From positions 1,514,779 through 1,578,778 of the forward strand of contig RXPK01000305.1 in NCBI GenBank assembly GCA_004143645.1: 64,000 bases of DNA, in the 5' to 3' direction. The DNA comes from Protaetia brevitarsis. Its lineage: Eukaryota; Arthropoda; Insecta; Coleoptera; Scarabaeidae. Positions within the stretch are counted from its first letter, which is position 1; every line of letters starts with the position of its first letter. The position numbers and the translations under genes are program-made. Below, piece after piece: positions 23,401 through 38,400 of the stretch. The notes beneath the pieces were generated by a model. That model saw only the letters and a program-made list of their open reading frames with translations, had not been told where the DNA came from and ran no database searches.

Positions 23401-26400
23401 GCAGCTATTCTAAAAAAAATATATGCTGTGAACTGATGGTCCAAGCATATAAGTAAAGGGAAATTAAAAATGAAATAAAAACCAAGCTCTCAGCTTCACT
23501 TCACCTTCCCCGAGGTGATAAAATTAAAATTTTATTGATAACTACAAAAAAAAACAGAAAATTTAAACTCTACACGCGCTTTCTTCTAAAACGAATATAA
23601 ATAAACAAAAACTTACTTAAATTGTGCACAAAATAAGAAGAGAAGTCTGAATACTGCATTAAAAATAAAATTAAACGAAACAAATGACAAATTGTAAAAA
23701 GGGCTAAATGAAAGATCTCAAAATTTTACAACTATCAACTCGCGTCACTATTCAGACTTCTGCCCTAACGTGCCTCACGCAACGCGTATATACAAAACAG
23801 CTGACTGCGCGCTCTCTGCAACGGCCGCAAACGAACAAAGAAATCGCCTTAAAAGAAGGACATAAGCAAGATAAACTAATGCTAAACTTATAATCAAAGA
23901 ATAATGAACTAACTAACTGAACAATTAATTATCCAACAAAACTACTAAATTCAAAGTAAACAGTAAAATTAGTGAGAATTTGCGGCGTCAAAGCCAAAAA
24001 CATGACCTTGGAAAATACACAGCATAGAGTTTACACAACCGGGGAGACATATCACAGCACATCTCCCAATTCTTAAGGGGAAAACGAAAGTTTCGCAGAA
24101 AATAGAGTGTTTCTCCTTAAAAATTGTCCGCACACGAAAAAAAAAAAACAAAAGTCAAAAGTGTCTCGCACAAAACAAAAAACAGTATCTCCGCACCAGG
24201 GGTGAAAACGTCACTCACGGGTGATGAACCTACCCGGGGTCGTGGTGGAAGTGCTGGAGTGCTGAAATGTGGTAACGCCCTTGTTCTGCATACCAATCCA
24301 ACGAATGAAGTTCATAAGTGACTCCATCAAAAACTCTAGCCACTCTATACGGTCCCACGAACGTAGTTCAAGTTTTTGCAGATCTGCCGATCACGTCGGG
24401 CCCCACGTTGGGCGCCAAAAATATATGCTGTGAACTGATGGTCCAAGCATATAAGTAAAGGGAAATTAAAAATGAAATAAAACCAAGCTCTCGCTTCACT
24501 TCACCTTCCCGAGGTGATAAATTAAAATTTTATTTGATAACTACAAAAAAAACAGAAAATTTAAACTCTACACGCGCTTTCTTCTAAAACGAATATAAAT
24601 AAACAAAACTTACTTAAATTGTGCACAAAATAAGAAGAGAAGTCTGAATACTGATTAAAATAAAATTAAAACGAAACAAATGACAAAATTGTAAAAGGGC
24701 TAAAATGAAAGATCTCAAAATTTTTACAACTATCAACTCCCGTCACTATTCAGACTCTGCCCTACGTGGCTCACGCAACGCGTATATACAAAAACAGCGA
24801 CTGCGCGCTCTCTGCAACGGCCGCAAACGAACAAAGAAATCGCCTTAAAGAAAGGACATAAGCAAGATAAACTAATGCTAAACTTTATAATCAAAATAAT
24901 GACTAACTAACTGAACAATTAATTATCCAACAAAACTACTAAATTCAAAGTAAACAGTAAAATTAGTGAGAATTTGCGCGCGTCAAAGCCAAAACATGAC
25001 CTTGGAAAATACACAGCATAGAGTTTACACAACCGGGGAGACATATCACAGCAATATGTAGTATATATTTATTTTTTATATACGTATAATATTTTGTTCA
25101 AATATACAGTGACCGGCATAAATATTGCAACATATGGGAAATTTTTTTATTGTTAAATTATACTAAATTTTTTTGGGGATAGGTTGTGCATGTCTAGAAA
25201 CCCCAAAATTTATTTTGACACACGTCACATGCTCACTAGTATGGCGGTAAATTTAAAAAATATGCCGTGAATCTACAAAAAGTGAGGTTAGATGACATGA
25301 TATCGAAAAAAGTTATTTGAAAAAGTTGCTTAGAATTCAATTTTGAGGCTGTATGCAATTTTTTGTAAACTTATTTAAAAAAAAATTAAAATTAGAATTT
25401 TTCCAAATATTGTTTCATTGAATTACATATTTAAATTTTTTTCTCTCTTAGGAGCTCAACTGCAGTACTACTTCCAAATTTGGTTGATACTCAAACAGTT
25501 TTGTCAATTTTTGCATAATTAAGATAGCGAAAACTGAAAAATACGTTTTCAGTGTGACAATTGTTGTTGCAAGGGCCTGTATCTGCTAGTAATAAATAAA
25601 ATTTTACGAACATTTTCTCTCTAAACTACTTAGCAGACATTACTTTTATTGAAAATTATTATATTTCTTGTTTGTTTTCGGCATTAAAGTGCACGCACCG
25701 AAGGTTTTAAAGTAGATTTTGAAATTGGAGAACAACGAATAATAAACAATAGGTAAAATAAAAATGGTAATAAGTAATTGCTTATTTGCCAAAAAATTAA
25801 AATAGTTTACTACATTATTTTGTTGTTTCTAATTTCAAAGCCTACCTTACTTATAAGAAACAGAAGGATATGTATGTCTAACGAGTAGGTATGCATTTTT
25901 AAAGTTTTATTTCTTAGTTGTTCGTTACTATTAGTTATTGTTTAAATGATTTTGCTTATTAATTATTCCTATCATTAGCTAAAAATACTGGTTATTTATT
26001 TCTACTGAGTTTTGTACTTTCGAAACCTACATAAATGCCTTCGGTGCGTGCAATAACATTGTGAGGGCTTAGATGTTTAGTGTTATGAGTTTTGGACTAC
26101 CGATTTCACTTTAACACAGAAAACAAAAAGAAAATATGATAATCTTCAATAAAAGTAATGTTTGCTAAGTGGTTTAGACAGCAAATGTTTGTAAAATTTT
26201 ATTTTTTACTAGTAGGTACAGTCCCTTGCAAGAACAATTGTCACACTGAAATCGTACTTTTCAGTTTTCGCTATGTTAATTATGCAAAAATTGAGAAAAC
26301 TGTTTGAGTATCAACCAAATTTGGAAACAGTACTGCAGTTGAGCTGCTAAGAGCGAAAAAAAATGGAAATATGTGATTCAATGAAACAATATTTGGAAAA

Positions 26401-29400
26401 ATTGTGATTTTTATTTTTTTAAAAATATGTTTACAAAAATTTCCGTGCGGCCTCAGAATTGAATTCTAAGCAACTTTTTCAAATAACTTTTTTGGTTATC
26501 ATATCATCTAACCCCACTTTTTGCAGATTCACGGCATATTTTTTAAATTTACCGCCATACTAGTGGTCACGTGACATGTGTCAAAATAAATTTTGGGGTT
26601 TCTAGACATACACAACCTATTCCCCCAAAAAGTTTTAGTAAAGTAAAGTATCCAGACTAATTGAAGATTAACATGGTCTGGATAACGAAAAATCCAGATA
26701 ATTCAGAAGAGATAAAATATTACATATGAACTTTTTTTGTCAATACAATTCCGGTAACGAGAGGTTCTACTGCAAAATAAAAAATATGAATTAGCAATAT
26801 TTAAGCAACACAAGATAACCAGTAATTCTCAACGTACTCTACATATTAACAACATACATATACAAAAAAGGGTTAATGCTGGACGGCATACTTCTACAAG
26901 ATAAAAAAAAAAACGTGCTAAATTTTTTTTTTTTTAAAGGTCAAATAATTCAAATGCACATTACTTAGATATACAAGATTTTGATTGCGCTAGGTACACT
27001 GATACTGTCTTTTTAATGATTCATCTAGTACCGTCGTATGTGGATCTCATCCTTGTGGCAGCTGAAATAAATTTTATCTTGCAATTGGACATTGTTTATC
27101 AGCAAATATTCCATACCAACAACCGCCTCAAGACATCTGCAACACATTACTTTTGTATAAAAATATATAATTGCCAAAATGCGCACCTCTATTCCCACCC
27201 TGTTGCTGTATGTCCAATACATCATATTAGGTTAATCCCATATTTTTTCTGGAGGTCTTCTGACCGAGATGAATGTCGTGGTCGCACTGTTTTAATCCTT
27301 TGAAAAAGTTGAAGTCGAGAATAACATCAAGGTATTTTACTTCATCAGATCGCTTTATTTCTTCCCTTTGGAACTTTAGCTGTCCAAGATCACCTAATTT
27401 CGTACTTTGCATATATGCTATTGTAGTCGTTTTGGATGAACTAACATTTAGTTTTAGCTGGCAGTACAGCTGTGAAGGAAGTGTGCATCATTGCCAATCT
27501 TGCGAGTTAAGCAGCAATATGCGGTACCGATTGTTGGTTGGGTGACCATTCGGACAACATTGTTCAGCGGCTCGTCATTTCATCAAGATTTGTTTTCTAT
27601 TGCTCGTACAGCTCGTGAAATCAGAATGGCAAGATTATCTGTGAAAGTATATATAAAGTAAACATCCTTACATTCATAAAAATATTTCATAAACCTGAAT
27701 ACGGCGTGCGATAGTCGAAACATCCTGCCTGAACATGTATTAAACACTTTTTATGAATGTAAAGACGTTTACTTTCTATACACTTTCACTAACCACATTC
27801 AACGGATTTCAACATATAAGATTATCTGTGTTTATCTCAAAGTTTTATGCTTTTGATTGTTCAGTTTTATTGGTAGCTACTCCACGACCAGGTTTCACAG
27901 TAGAGAGCAAAAAAACTCTATCCTGCGGATACCTTCTTCAGAACCAACCTCTGGCCTCCCATCAACAGCTTGTTTCATCGATTCCTTTATTTACGATGCA
28001 CAATAAGTGTTTAATATATTGGCAATTTTTAGAAAAAAAGAACTCTAAAAGATAGGAATGGCTTGGAAATACGTATTCATGTAATTATAAATCTGTGTAC
28101 ATGTAGGTATACTAATTGAATGAAAACCAATAGTTAATGCCATATTAAGATACACATATTAATTGCAAATATAATATGCACTATATTTTATTAAGTACAA
28201 GAACTACTATAACTCAAATAAGAGACGATTTTAACGATTAGACGACCAGGCTGAAAGGCCTAGAATCGAGTGTAGAATCTTTTTTTTTTTTTAAACACAA
28301 GAAAAGGGAAGAAATTTATGGCATCTTTCACACTCAAGCTCCCTTCAACGAGTTAAAAATATGGAATTTGGATTGATCAAAATAATATTGAAAAATAAGC
28401 TGAAGCAAATTTGGAATTCCAGTAGAATTGGCGAAAAGTGTTGATTAATTTGAAAGCAAAATTGTTTAATAATCGAATAATCTACGCAACTAAAAAAGGA
28501 AAACTGCCCTTTTTGCAATAATTCGTTATTACATATTTAATTATTGTCGTTCAATGTTCATGCTAATAAATATTTTCTGATTATTACACTAAAGCTTTCA
28601 AAATGATTACATAGTAGATTTTTCCATGACATCGTTTATTGTAATTTATTTCGTAGTTATAGACTATCTGATCGTTTAAAATCTAACGTAGATATATTAT
28701 GTTACGCAAATATAACTGATATTTTATTTGGCAATTTTGATTTGTACGTACCCGAATTTATAAATTATTTAATAAAGACCATAATAAATACTTTGACGTA
28801 ATTTATATAGCTTGGGCTTAAATTGATCCACAAGTGCCGCCCATTGAAACTCCAAAATTTATGCTGGCGATTAGTATTTGGTATAAGAAGGCATGATCGT
28901 ATAAGCTATAAATTAAAAGAATTATATTGCATCAGTTTGATTAGCACAATCACATTGTTTATGCTTCTATCACAATATCATAATAGTAGTAAATCATTAG
29001 ATTATCTCTTTAAAGGGATCACATTTACGCCAGACGGCTACAATAGAAAATTCAAATACAAAGTCCAACCTCAAGTAATGCTACCGTTTTATCTCACAGT
29101 GCTTTCCTTTTTCGCGTAGTATTACTCATCAGTCATCGTAACTAAATAGAGTAAACTGTATAATTATTTAGCATTTGCTGTTGGAAGTTTGGCGCTGATT
29201 GCGAGTAATATGCAAGTTCAGATAAATAATACTCTTTCTTTAAGTACATGATTTTCACTTTGCTAAGCTATTTTATAAATCAAACATTACACCACAGACA
29301 AAAAGGGTGAAAGAAATAACTAAGAAAGCATAAATATGAAACACTTTCAATTTTGAAGATTATATGTTGTTATGTCAAGCATCTTTTATAAAATATTGGA

Positions 29401-32400
29401 CAAAAAGGATAACTATAAGGAACTTGTACAAAAGACTTCTCTTATAAACGTTAACGCATTAATTACACCATAAAAGTTCTTTGTCAAATATGTTTTGATA
29501 AATATCATTGTCAAAGAACTTTTATAGTGTAATATCCGCCATAGACTTTTGATAGGAAAGTTCTCAGAAATCATTGAATTAAGAAAAAAATCTATCAAAC
29601 TAAATTTCCTTCAATATAATTTGATCGATATCAAAATTATCGACAAAAAGTGATATTTTTTTGTATTGCTAAACGACTTCATCTTTGTATACTACAAAAA
29701 GACACCAGTTTGACTACCTAAAAACCAAATATAGTATTGCCATTTAAGGAAACATCATTTCTGCAGTTACTGGGATATTTGGCCACTGGCATTGGAATAG
29801 TATATACACAAAATCTATTTTCCTTACAATTGGTTAAGTAGTTTTTCTAGTTTTGCCCAGGTATGTTTTTGGCACTAAATATTTCTTAAGAAATAATATA
29901 TAGGCTATTTCACGACGAACTGCATCGATCGATATATGAAAGAGTATACATTGGAAAATTCTGAAAATTTCGCAGTATACTAAAGCCGACCTGCGCCATT
30001 GAACTAAAATATTTTTAAAAATCTTATTTTAAATGGAACAGCCTATATATTACTATATCTTTTAATTCTTCGTTTAAATCTAAAGTAAGTTTGTTAAAAC
30101 AACTATGTTGTTAATCATATTTGATATATTTACCTTTCCTGAAGGTTTTGCATTCTAAATACGCGTGGATTCGAATCACTCCAGTAATGCGAATTGTAAA
30201 TTTAGCTTCGTCCGTCCACATAATGTTGTTCAAGAACAATGGATTCTCTTGAAACCATATTAAAATAAAATCGCAAAAATTCAGTCTTCTTGGAAAGTAA
30301 ATATTTTTAAGTTGTTGAACTATGGAAAACAGGTATGGTCTGTGTATTGAGCACCTAGATAATCCTGATTCTAGTGCAGCTTGTTTTAAAGACATTGTTG
30401 GATACGCTGTGGAGTATCCCAAAATAACGATTTCCATGTTTGCATTATTAACTATAGGTTTATGTTTTTGAATTTTAGGCTTGACCGATCCGAAATTTTA
30501 AAATTCTGTATTATTCGTTTAACTGTGTTTGGTGACAGCTTCTGCTTTTGAGGATACCGAGCAGCAAAGGTATCACATATTCTTGTTATCACTTTATTGC
30601 ATTCTCCATAAATAATAAAGAAATTTAAATAATCTTCGTTCGTATACTTTGACCGTGCGGGCATTATTTGTAATTTTTCAAATAATTAAAACCAACTGAC
30701 ATTTCATCAATGCTGGATTGTTTGCCGAATGGTCATGACTTACTTAGATATACCAAAGCAGGATGACATTTAAAAAAACTACCTTCTTACACCATACTTA
30801 CATATTTTACTAATTATCTTAAAAAGTATCCATTTTAGATGGGTAATGAATATGACTTTTTTTGTATTTTTATAAGGGCAGTTTGATGAGAAAGGGAAAA
30901 GTAAGTAGTTGTATTAAAAAAAAGTTTGGCACTTTTTCAATTCGAAAGTTTAACTGTAATTTTCGGACACGCTGTATAATATTTACGAAAAATTCATTCA
31001 GTTTCGGATGCTACCCTATACGGTCAACAATTCTACAAATTTCCAGTTTCCCAAGTTAAATACCTTTGCAGTTATAGAAGTTCAGATTCATTTGTCCATC
31101 TGTCAAAAATTTAAAAAAAATGCAAATATTTCAAATATGGTTGAAAATAACAACATAGTTGTTTTAACAAACTTACTTTAGATTTGAACGAGAAATTAAA
31201 AAATGTAATAATATATAGGTGTTCCATTTAAAATAACAAAATTGACAGCCACTTCCGGTACAATCGGATGCGGTAGATTATTAAAAATATTTTAGTTCAA
31301 TAGCGCAGGTCGCCTTTAGTACACTGCAAAATTTTCAGGTTTTTCCAATGTATACTCTTTCATATATCGATCGATGCAGTTCGTCGTGAGACATGCTGTA
31401 TAAATACATAAAAAAGTTTTAGTAAGTTTTTTTTTGTATATTTAACCCGTCTTTCTTATTACTGATATAATTTTATTTGTAGTTAACCCTTCATAGAAGA
31501 TAAATAACGCACAAAAGAGCTTTTATTTTGAATCCAGTAATCACAACAAGGCGATATTTAAAATTTCGTACGATTACTGATCAAAAATGATTTTAAACTT
31601 TATATGACTGATATTGCCAATAGTATACAATTAAATTCCAATAAACTTTGGAGCTTTTATTAAATTTATTAAAAAAATCAAAATCTACACGTATTGCTGG
31701 ACATATGATTCACAATCTTCTCCTTTTGAAATAACAAATGCTTTTGCAGACCATTTTGCTTCGGTGTTTGGAATTAAAGACAATACAATATGCATAATGA
31801 TTTTGGGAATACTTCTATCTCTTCCTTTGATTTAGAAGAAGTTTCAGAAAATGATATTCTTGAAGCTTTAAAATGTTTAAAAGGAAAAAATGAACATGGG
31901 TTCAGATGGAACTCCTGATTTATTATTAATATTAAAACCACTTTAACATTTATTTATTTGGGCTCTCCTCCTAATTCGAAAATTTCTCACATAACCCCTG
32001 CTTTTAAAGGTGGCAATAAAATTTGTAACTACCGTCCTATTTTTCTAATATGCAATTTTTCTAAAGTATTTTAAACTGTTTTACTTAAACCAACGAAGGA
32101 ATCTGGCAACTGTGAAACAACTTTTGCTTATACACTCATTTCAAAGATTCAAAAACAAAGAAAATTATAATCTGGCTGTCAAGACAATTCACCACCATCT
32201 ATATTAGGTTATAGCTGTACGGCGGTTACCTACAGATCCCTACTGATCTCCAAACATAATTTAACACTTCGTCATTATTATTGACAATTAAAATAAGTAA
32301 TTCAGGTCCTTACATTACGACTTAGTTTTTGAATTGTTTACAACATATAAAAAGTATTTGTTCCCGCACTTACATCTCGGTTTTTACAGTTTATTAAATA

Positions 32401-35400
32401 AAATCAAAAGCGCAAAACCATGTGTTACCTAGAGCAATAGGTCTACAATCGTACGTGAAGATTTAGATATATTCCGTTATAAATGAATTATGTTGTTTAT
32501 AAATTTAAACGACAGCGCCATCTATTGATCCTGGGCTTTCAAACCCCCCCTTAAATAAGATTTTCTAAATATTTTTCTCTACTAATACAAGCGTCGCTCT
32601 GTAAACAGCTGTCGCAATGGAATGCAAATAACTTTGCAGACACGGAAACACTTGTAATTTTGCTGGATTATCATTATTATCACTTGCTTTTAAAAAATGC
32701 AAAAAAAAATAATAATAATTACAGCAATTACTTACAAGTGAATATACAAATATTGCAATTACTATGGTAAATTGGTCTGAGTTTTGCAAGAAGATGACTT
32801 TAATCTACTTTTACTTTTGTGCTTAATTTCACATTTTCATTTGCATTCTGATTGGATGGCAGCGCTAAATAATTAAATATCTTTTGCTATATACCTTGTG
32901 TAAATATCGAAAGTAATTTGTTTAGCAAATAACTCCTAGTCCAAGAGTTTCCTAACGAACTATCTATGGCAGATTGCTTTTCTTTCCGGTAGCTTGTTAT
33001 TTTTACATTACATAAAACGATGTTCTAAAATTGAAAGTAAATCCTCGTAGTTTTTATTTACATATTTTCACTTAATGTTGGTTTAATGTCCCAAATTTCT
33101 AAACTATTTTTAAAACAATTTCAACTGAACCGGATTATTTTATTAGTAGACTTCACTAACTGAAAAATCGGTGATTGTGACAGGAAAAGACGATCATATA
33201 CCATATTATGCATGTAGTTTGCAATCGCAATAAATATCACTTTAATTCACCTTGCATTTTTAACTTATTTCAAATGATAAACAACACTAATGGATTTATT
33301 TACAAGCTATTGTTCCGCATTGCTTCTGTTTGTCATCGATTCGGAAAATACTGGTAAAAACCTTTGAAGTATTTACAGCAAATAATTGCGAAACACTTAT
33401 GTAACCACCCACATTATGTTCTGCTATGCTATTTATATGAACAAATGCTATTTTTATTATGATAATGATTACATAAGACTGATTATTGTTCATTTTTGAT
33501 TGCTTGTTACACTGAGAAAAGATATTGCATTAAATGAAAAGTTTTATAACTTTTGGTTTTTATCATGTTCAACGAAAAGAACACCTTTTCTCAGAAAAGT
33601 GTTTATTTTAATTGAAAGTAGCATGCCGTTTTGTCGGAAGACTATTTTCTTCTTAAGTACATGCTTTTCGACGAAAAGTAACGGTAATTAAATGCAATGC
33701 GCCTTAGTTTTGATTAATATTTTATAATGTCTGTATAACTTCTGTTTAAGTAAGATAATACACATTACATATTATATTGTTATTATTATGTACATATTTA
33801 ACAACATATTTTAGTTTCTTTCAAGTACGTTATCATAGTATTGAATTATAAACAGTACTTTAAATAAAAAGCCGGACGTTTTGGTTTATTTGCGTGGACA
33901 CGCATGTATACATTAATTTTAAACTTTTGCCTTTTAAAGGCCGTTTTACACCTAGCTATTTATTGCGCAATTTATTGGCCAGTTTGAAATTTTACGTGTA
34001 AAACACGGATTTAATATAATCCGTGTTTTACACGTTTTTATCATATTATTGAATTATAAACAGTACTTTAAATAAAAAGCCGGACGTTTTGGTTTATTTG
34101 CGTGGACACGCATGTATACATTAATTAAATACGGATTTAATTGAATCCGTGTCTTACACGTAAAACTCGGATTATATTAAATCAGTGTTTTACACGTAAA
34201 ATTTCAAATTGGCCAATAAATTGCGCAATAAATAGCTGGGTGTAAAACGGCCTTTAAAAGGCAAAAGTTTTAAATTAATGTATACATGCGTGTCTACGCA
34301 AATAAACCAAAACGTCCGGCTTTTTATTTAAAGTACTGTTTATAATTCAATAATATGAAATATGAAAGAAACGAAAATATGTTGTTAAATATGTACATAA
34401 TAATAACAATATAATATGTAATGTGTCGTTTTACGTGTATTTACGTGTTTTACGTCATATTGTAAAATTTTAAATTGGCCAATAAATTGCGCAATAAATA
34501 GCTAGGTGTAAAACGGCCTTAGCAGAAAATGCAAGCACCTGTATTCAAGCTGAGTGCTTTTTTACGCGGAAGTATTTTAGTTTCATTCATGTTCCCACGT
34601 GCATAAGTCTCAGATATACAAACAATAATGAACAAAAGTGAATATTTTTCGCGCGAGGTTAAAGAAATTTCAGAGATAATTGGAATCTTTTCAGTTAATG
34701 CTGATTTACTCATAAGCCAAGGAAATTTATAGCAGTTATTTGAAGGTTTTAAAACTGTTATACACGGGAAAAACGATCTTGTTGTTTTCAACCATTTTTC
34801 ATGCATTTGGTTACAGTTACTAAATTATTACCTGATTTAGGAATACTAAAAATATTCCTGTATTCAATCAAACAAATAATTTTGTTAGTAGATTTATTGG
34901 AAGTTCGGGCAGTATTTATTAATTTAACTAAATATTTACATGGAAGTAAAAATAAATATCCCATTTCATTTTCGTATAGCAGTTTTCTCCCCATATAGTA
35001 CAGCAGATGAGCAGATATACTTATGTGTAGTAGAGAAATTGTCGCATAGGTGGCGCATCTCCTATTTCATTCCAGTAACAGATAATATTTCGCACAAAAT
35101 AGGCTAAAAACTACGATCGCCTTTGAAAGGACGATTTCTTTAGCGGCACGTTAGGGTGCTGAGGATGGTCACTACGACCAACTCCCCAATAACTACTAGG
35201 ATTTACAACATTGTAACGGCAAATGCCTTCTTAGTGCATGGGCTTTTGGAGATAATTTATTTTCATTTGGATTAAAAATGATCACGGCATTTTGTTGTAT
35301 TTACGCTTAAGTCTGAATTGAATAAATGTTATAAGAAAAGGAAACACTTCTTGAATCAATATGCTTTCCGAAGAAATGTGTGAATTTAAAATTATATTCC

Positions 35401-38400
35401 TTTTTAAGGAAACATCAAATCATGTGGGCCATATAGAAAACGCAAAAACTTTTGGTTTAATGCAATTCTTTTTAAATGAAAAGGATATTTCTCTCAGTGT
35501 AGTCAATTATCATCTAATTATATCTAAATGAAAATTAGGATTTAGGGAAAAGGGATTAATGGACTTTTTTGCTTATTTGATTGAAAAGCAAAAAATAATT
35601 GATCGAAGTTTCGATATTTACGATTTTTTTCAAGATGATTAAAAAGATTTTCATTCAAGATTTTAAAATGTAAAGGTATTTAATTTTTTTTTTTACAAAT
35701 AAACGACTTTTAATATTATTATTAACAACATGATGTTGTTTTGTTCAATTATTAAATAACACATTAACATTTTTTGTAAAAGACAATAATACAATACATA
35801 TATAAATACAGAAACTACTAAAGCAGTTTGAGGAAAGTGGGAGTGTTTTAAAAGAACCACTTTAGCAAAAATAGACTTTGCGGGTTAAAGTGACAGTAAA
35901 CATTGACTGACACTTCTAAATACTATATGCCACTAGATACGTTAGAACTTTAATTTAAGAAACACCAAATGGTGCAAAAAAAAAACAATTACTTGGCGTA
36001 TTCTGTAAAAACACGAAGACTTAAAGCTTGAGCTATAAATATCATTCGATAGGTATAATTAAAAAGTGGTGAGTTAAAAATATGGCGTTCTTTAACGAAT
36101 TAACGTATTTCTGCTAATTACTGTAATAATAAAGTATAAACAAGTTAAAAATAAATATAAATTATTACAGTAATCAGTAGAAATACATTCATTCGTTAAT
36201 GATTTCATACTGTAAGAAGCTTGCAATCTGGCGTTCTATTTAAGTTAATCAAGCCACTAAGTTCTTATTTGATTAGGTTTATTTTTTGTATTTTCTGTAT
36301 AAGATGGAAAATTTATTATAATTGGATTAAAAAATGGTCTATTGTTACACTCCACTGTAAATTTCGCTTATATAGCTTAAATACTGGAAATAAGACTTTA
36401 GTGAGGTCCTCTTGCTGATCACAATTAGTTATAAGCAAAGGAAGTGTGAATTCTAATCTACCCTCATCAAAAACAAATGAAAAACTGCTGTTTATTGGAC
36501 TGAGTATCTATTAGTGTTCTTTACAGCATCTAAATAGCATCTGTAATGATCACAAAAGAAAATTTAAAAGGCGTGAAGAAGATTACTACTACATCAAACA
36601 TCAGTAATTCTTCTTCACAAGCCTTTCATAGATATTCTTTTGAGAAAAAAAAGTGGAGTATGGAGAACAAACTATCAAATTCAAATTTGGTTTATTATAT
36701 TAAATTAATAATTCTTTCTATTAAGAACAAACCTTTCTTTGCAACAAAAATTATTCCATCTGAAAGTTTGATTTTTAAAAAGGATGTTTCTTTAGGTAGA
36801 AGAAGAATTTGTGTGTTTGTGTGATATACCTGATGAATTTCCTTTTTGATCAGTTAGGTATTAATTAAAAAAATATATTCAAATATTTGTATGGAGAAGT
36901 AAGGCGAATATTGAACAAATATATTAATAATATAAATAATGAAATATATTTAAAAATGTTTTTTTTTGCTCTAAAGAATTGGTTCTATAATTTTTATATA
37001 GTATTTTATAATACCTGTGTGCTGATTTGCATATTTTATTTGTTATCTATGTAAACATAAATTGCTAGAGGGAAACAGGATGTGTTTTAATTTAATTTAC
37101 ACAATAGTTTATTATTATGATATGATATGAACTAATATAGATATTGTAACCGATATCTCTTGCTAGGTTAATAAACTTTATTACCAAATATTAGACGTGT
37201 TATAAAATTGTGTATACCAGTTGTACTGTAATATATGATCATGTAAAAATTAACAGGAAATTTCACCAATCATAAATCATTTAACACAGAAAAGTAATGA
37301 AACGGTAAGAAGTATGGAGTATTTATATACAGGGTATTATTTACCCTATACTTCCTGACGTATAGGGTAAATTGTAGCCAAAATGCGCGTTTTTCAAATA
37401 GTTTGACTTTTGGGGTATACGAGTGTCTATTATGGTTACTTTTTAAAATTCTTTTTGTATTATACAGAGTGCCCCAAAAGCCTCAAAAGTATATTTTTGT
37501 AAGTTCTGCTTTTTAATGGAACACTCTGTATATTATTACATTTTTTTTTTATTTTTCGATTAAAATAAGTGTCTGTTTCAACTATACATACCATAATTTA
37601 TATATTTTTTAGAATATTTAAATTTTAAAGTTTTTTTTAATAATATAAATTTTGTGAAAATCTAACCTAATTTTCATGTTTCAACCACTTACGAAGTATT
37701 TAAATTATGTGAGCGAAATTTACAGTGGTGTGAGATTATACATAATAATAAATTGAGATAATTCTCAAAATGCTCATCTCTAGTTTACACCATTAGTTTT
37801 AAGTGTTTGACAAAATGTAGATTGTAAGTATCACTGCATAACGAAATGCTTTTGGAAGATAAAATTCAGAACGTTTAATTATAAAATACATAAATAGAAT
37901 AATGTTATCAACAGATAACAAATAGATGTAATTTTAAAATAGGCCTAAATCCATTAACAAATTATAGAACATGTGTCTAAGATACTTAATTATTGTACCA
38001 TACCATACACACTAAAAACTTTAATTGGAATTTAATGCATAAAAGACAAACAAAATATGAACATTTCTAATGCTTAGTCCAAAACCACTGCGCCCCAGTT
38101 ACGCGTTGGCCCTTCACATTTTAATTCGTTAAAATCAAGGGCCATCGAATGAAATGTGGAAACTGTAATGATAACAGTTCCTAAGGAATATTTATCTGGC
38201 AAGTAATAAATAAATATTTGATAGTCACTGTCTCCCATGCAGAATACTTATATCGAGTATGGAAAGATAGTAGTGAATAGGAGAACCGCCATATTCACAG
38301 TAATTACTGTATTTTATTCTATGAGTTTAATATATGAGCTACTGGTCGACTAAAAAACTTTAATTGCTATTATAAATGGGGTGATGATTTAAGTAATAGA

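Larger units (their letters stand above)
20916..25053 (-). mobile_element. gypsy-type LTR retrotransposon composite with three LTRs and two deleted interiors
   Basis: Read on the minus strand: an LTR (24426-25053), primer-binding site (24401-24417), a short scrap of interior, a second LTR (23424-24059), a partial pol (21709-23410), polypurine tract (21555-21569) and a third LTR (20916-21554). The whole is flanked by ATAT on both sides (20912-20915 and 25054-25057), consistent with one insertion. The middle LTR and both interior deletions then arose later by recombination. Pol keeps RNase H and integrase; gag, protease and most of the reverse transcriptase are absent. No env was seen. It sits in SLC26 intron 1, antisense to the gene. 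Confidence 0.85.

Noticed and set aside
23708..23893. Frames inside the gypsy LTRs (for example MKDLKILQLSTRV)
   Set aside because: LTR sequence, not a coding region. The same frame is broken by indels in the other copies.
28823..29119. 98-codon plus-strand frame
   Set aside because: No motif, no start context and no splice partners that fit SLC26 intron 1.
36546..36824. 92-codon plus-strand frame beginning MITKENLKGVKK
   Set aside because: Lysine- and serine-rich, no recognisable domain or conserved spacing. Possibly chance in AT-rich DNA.
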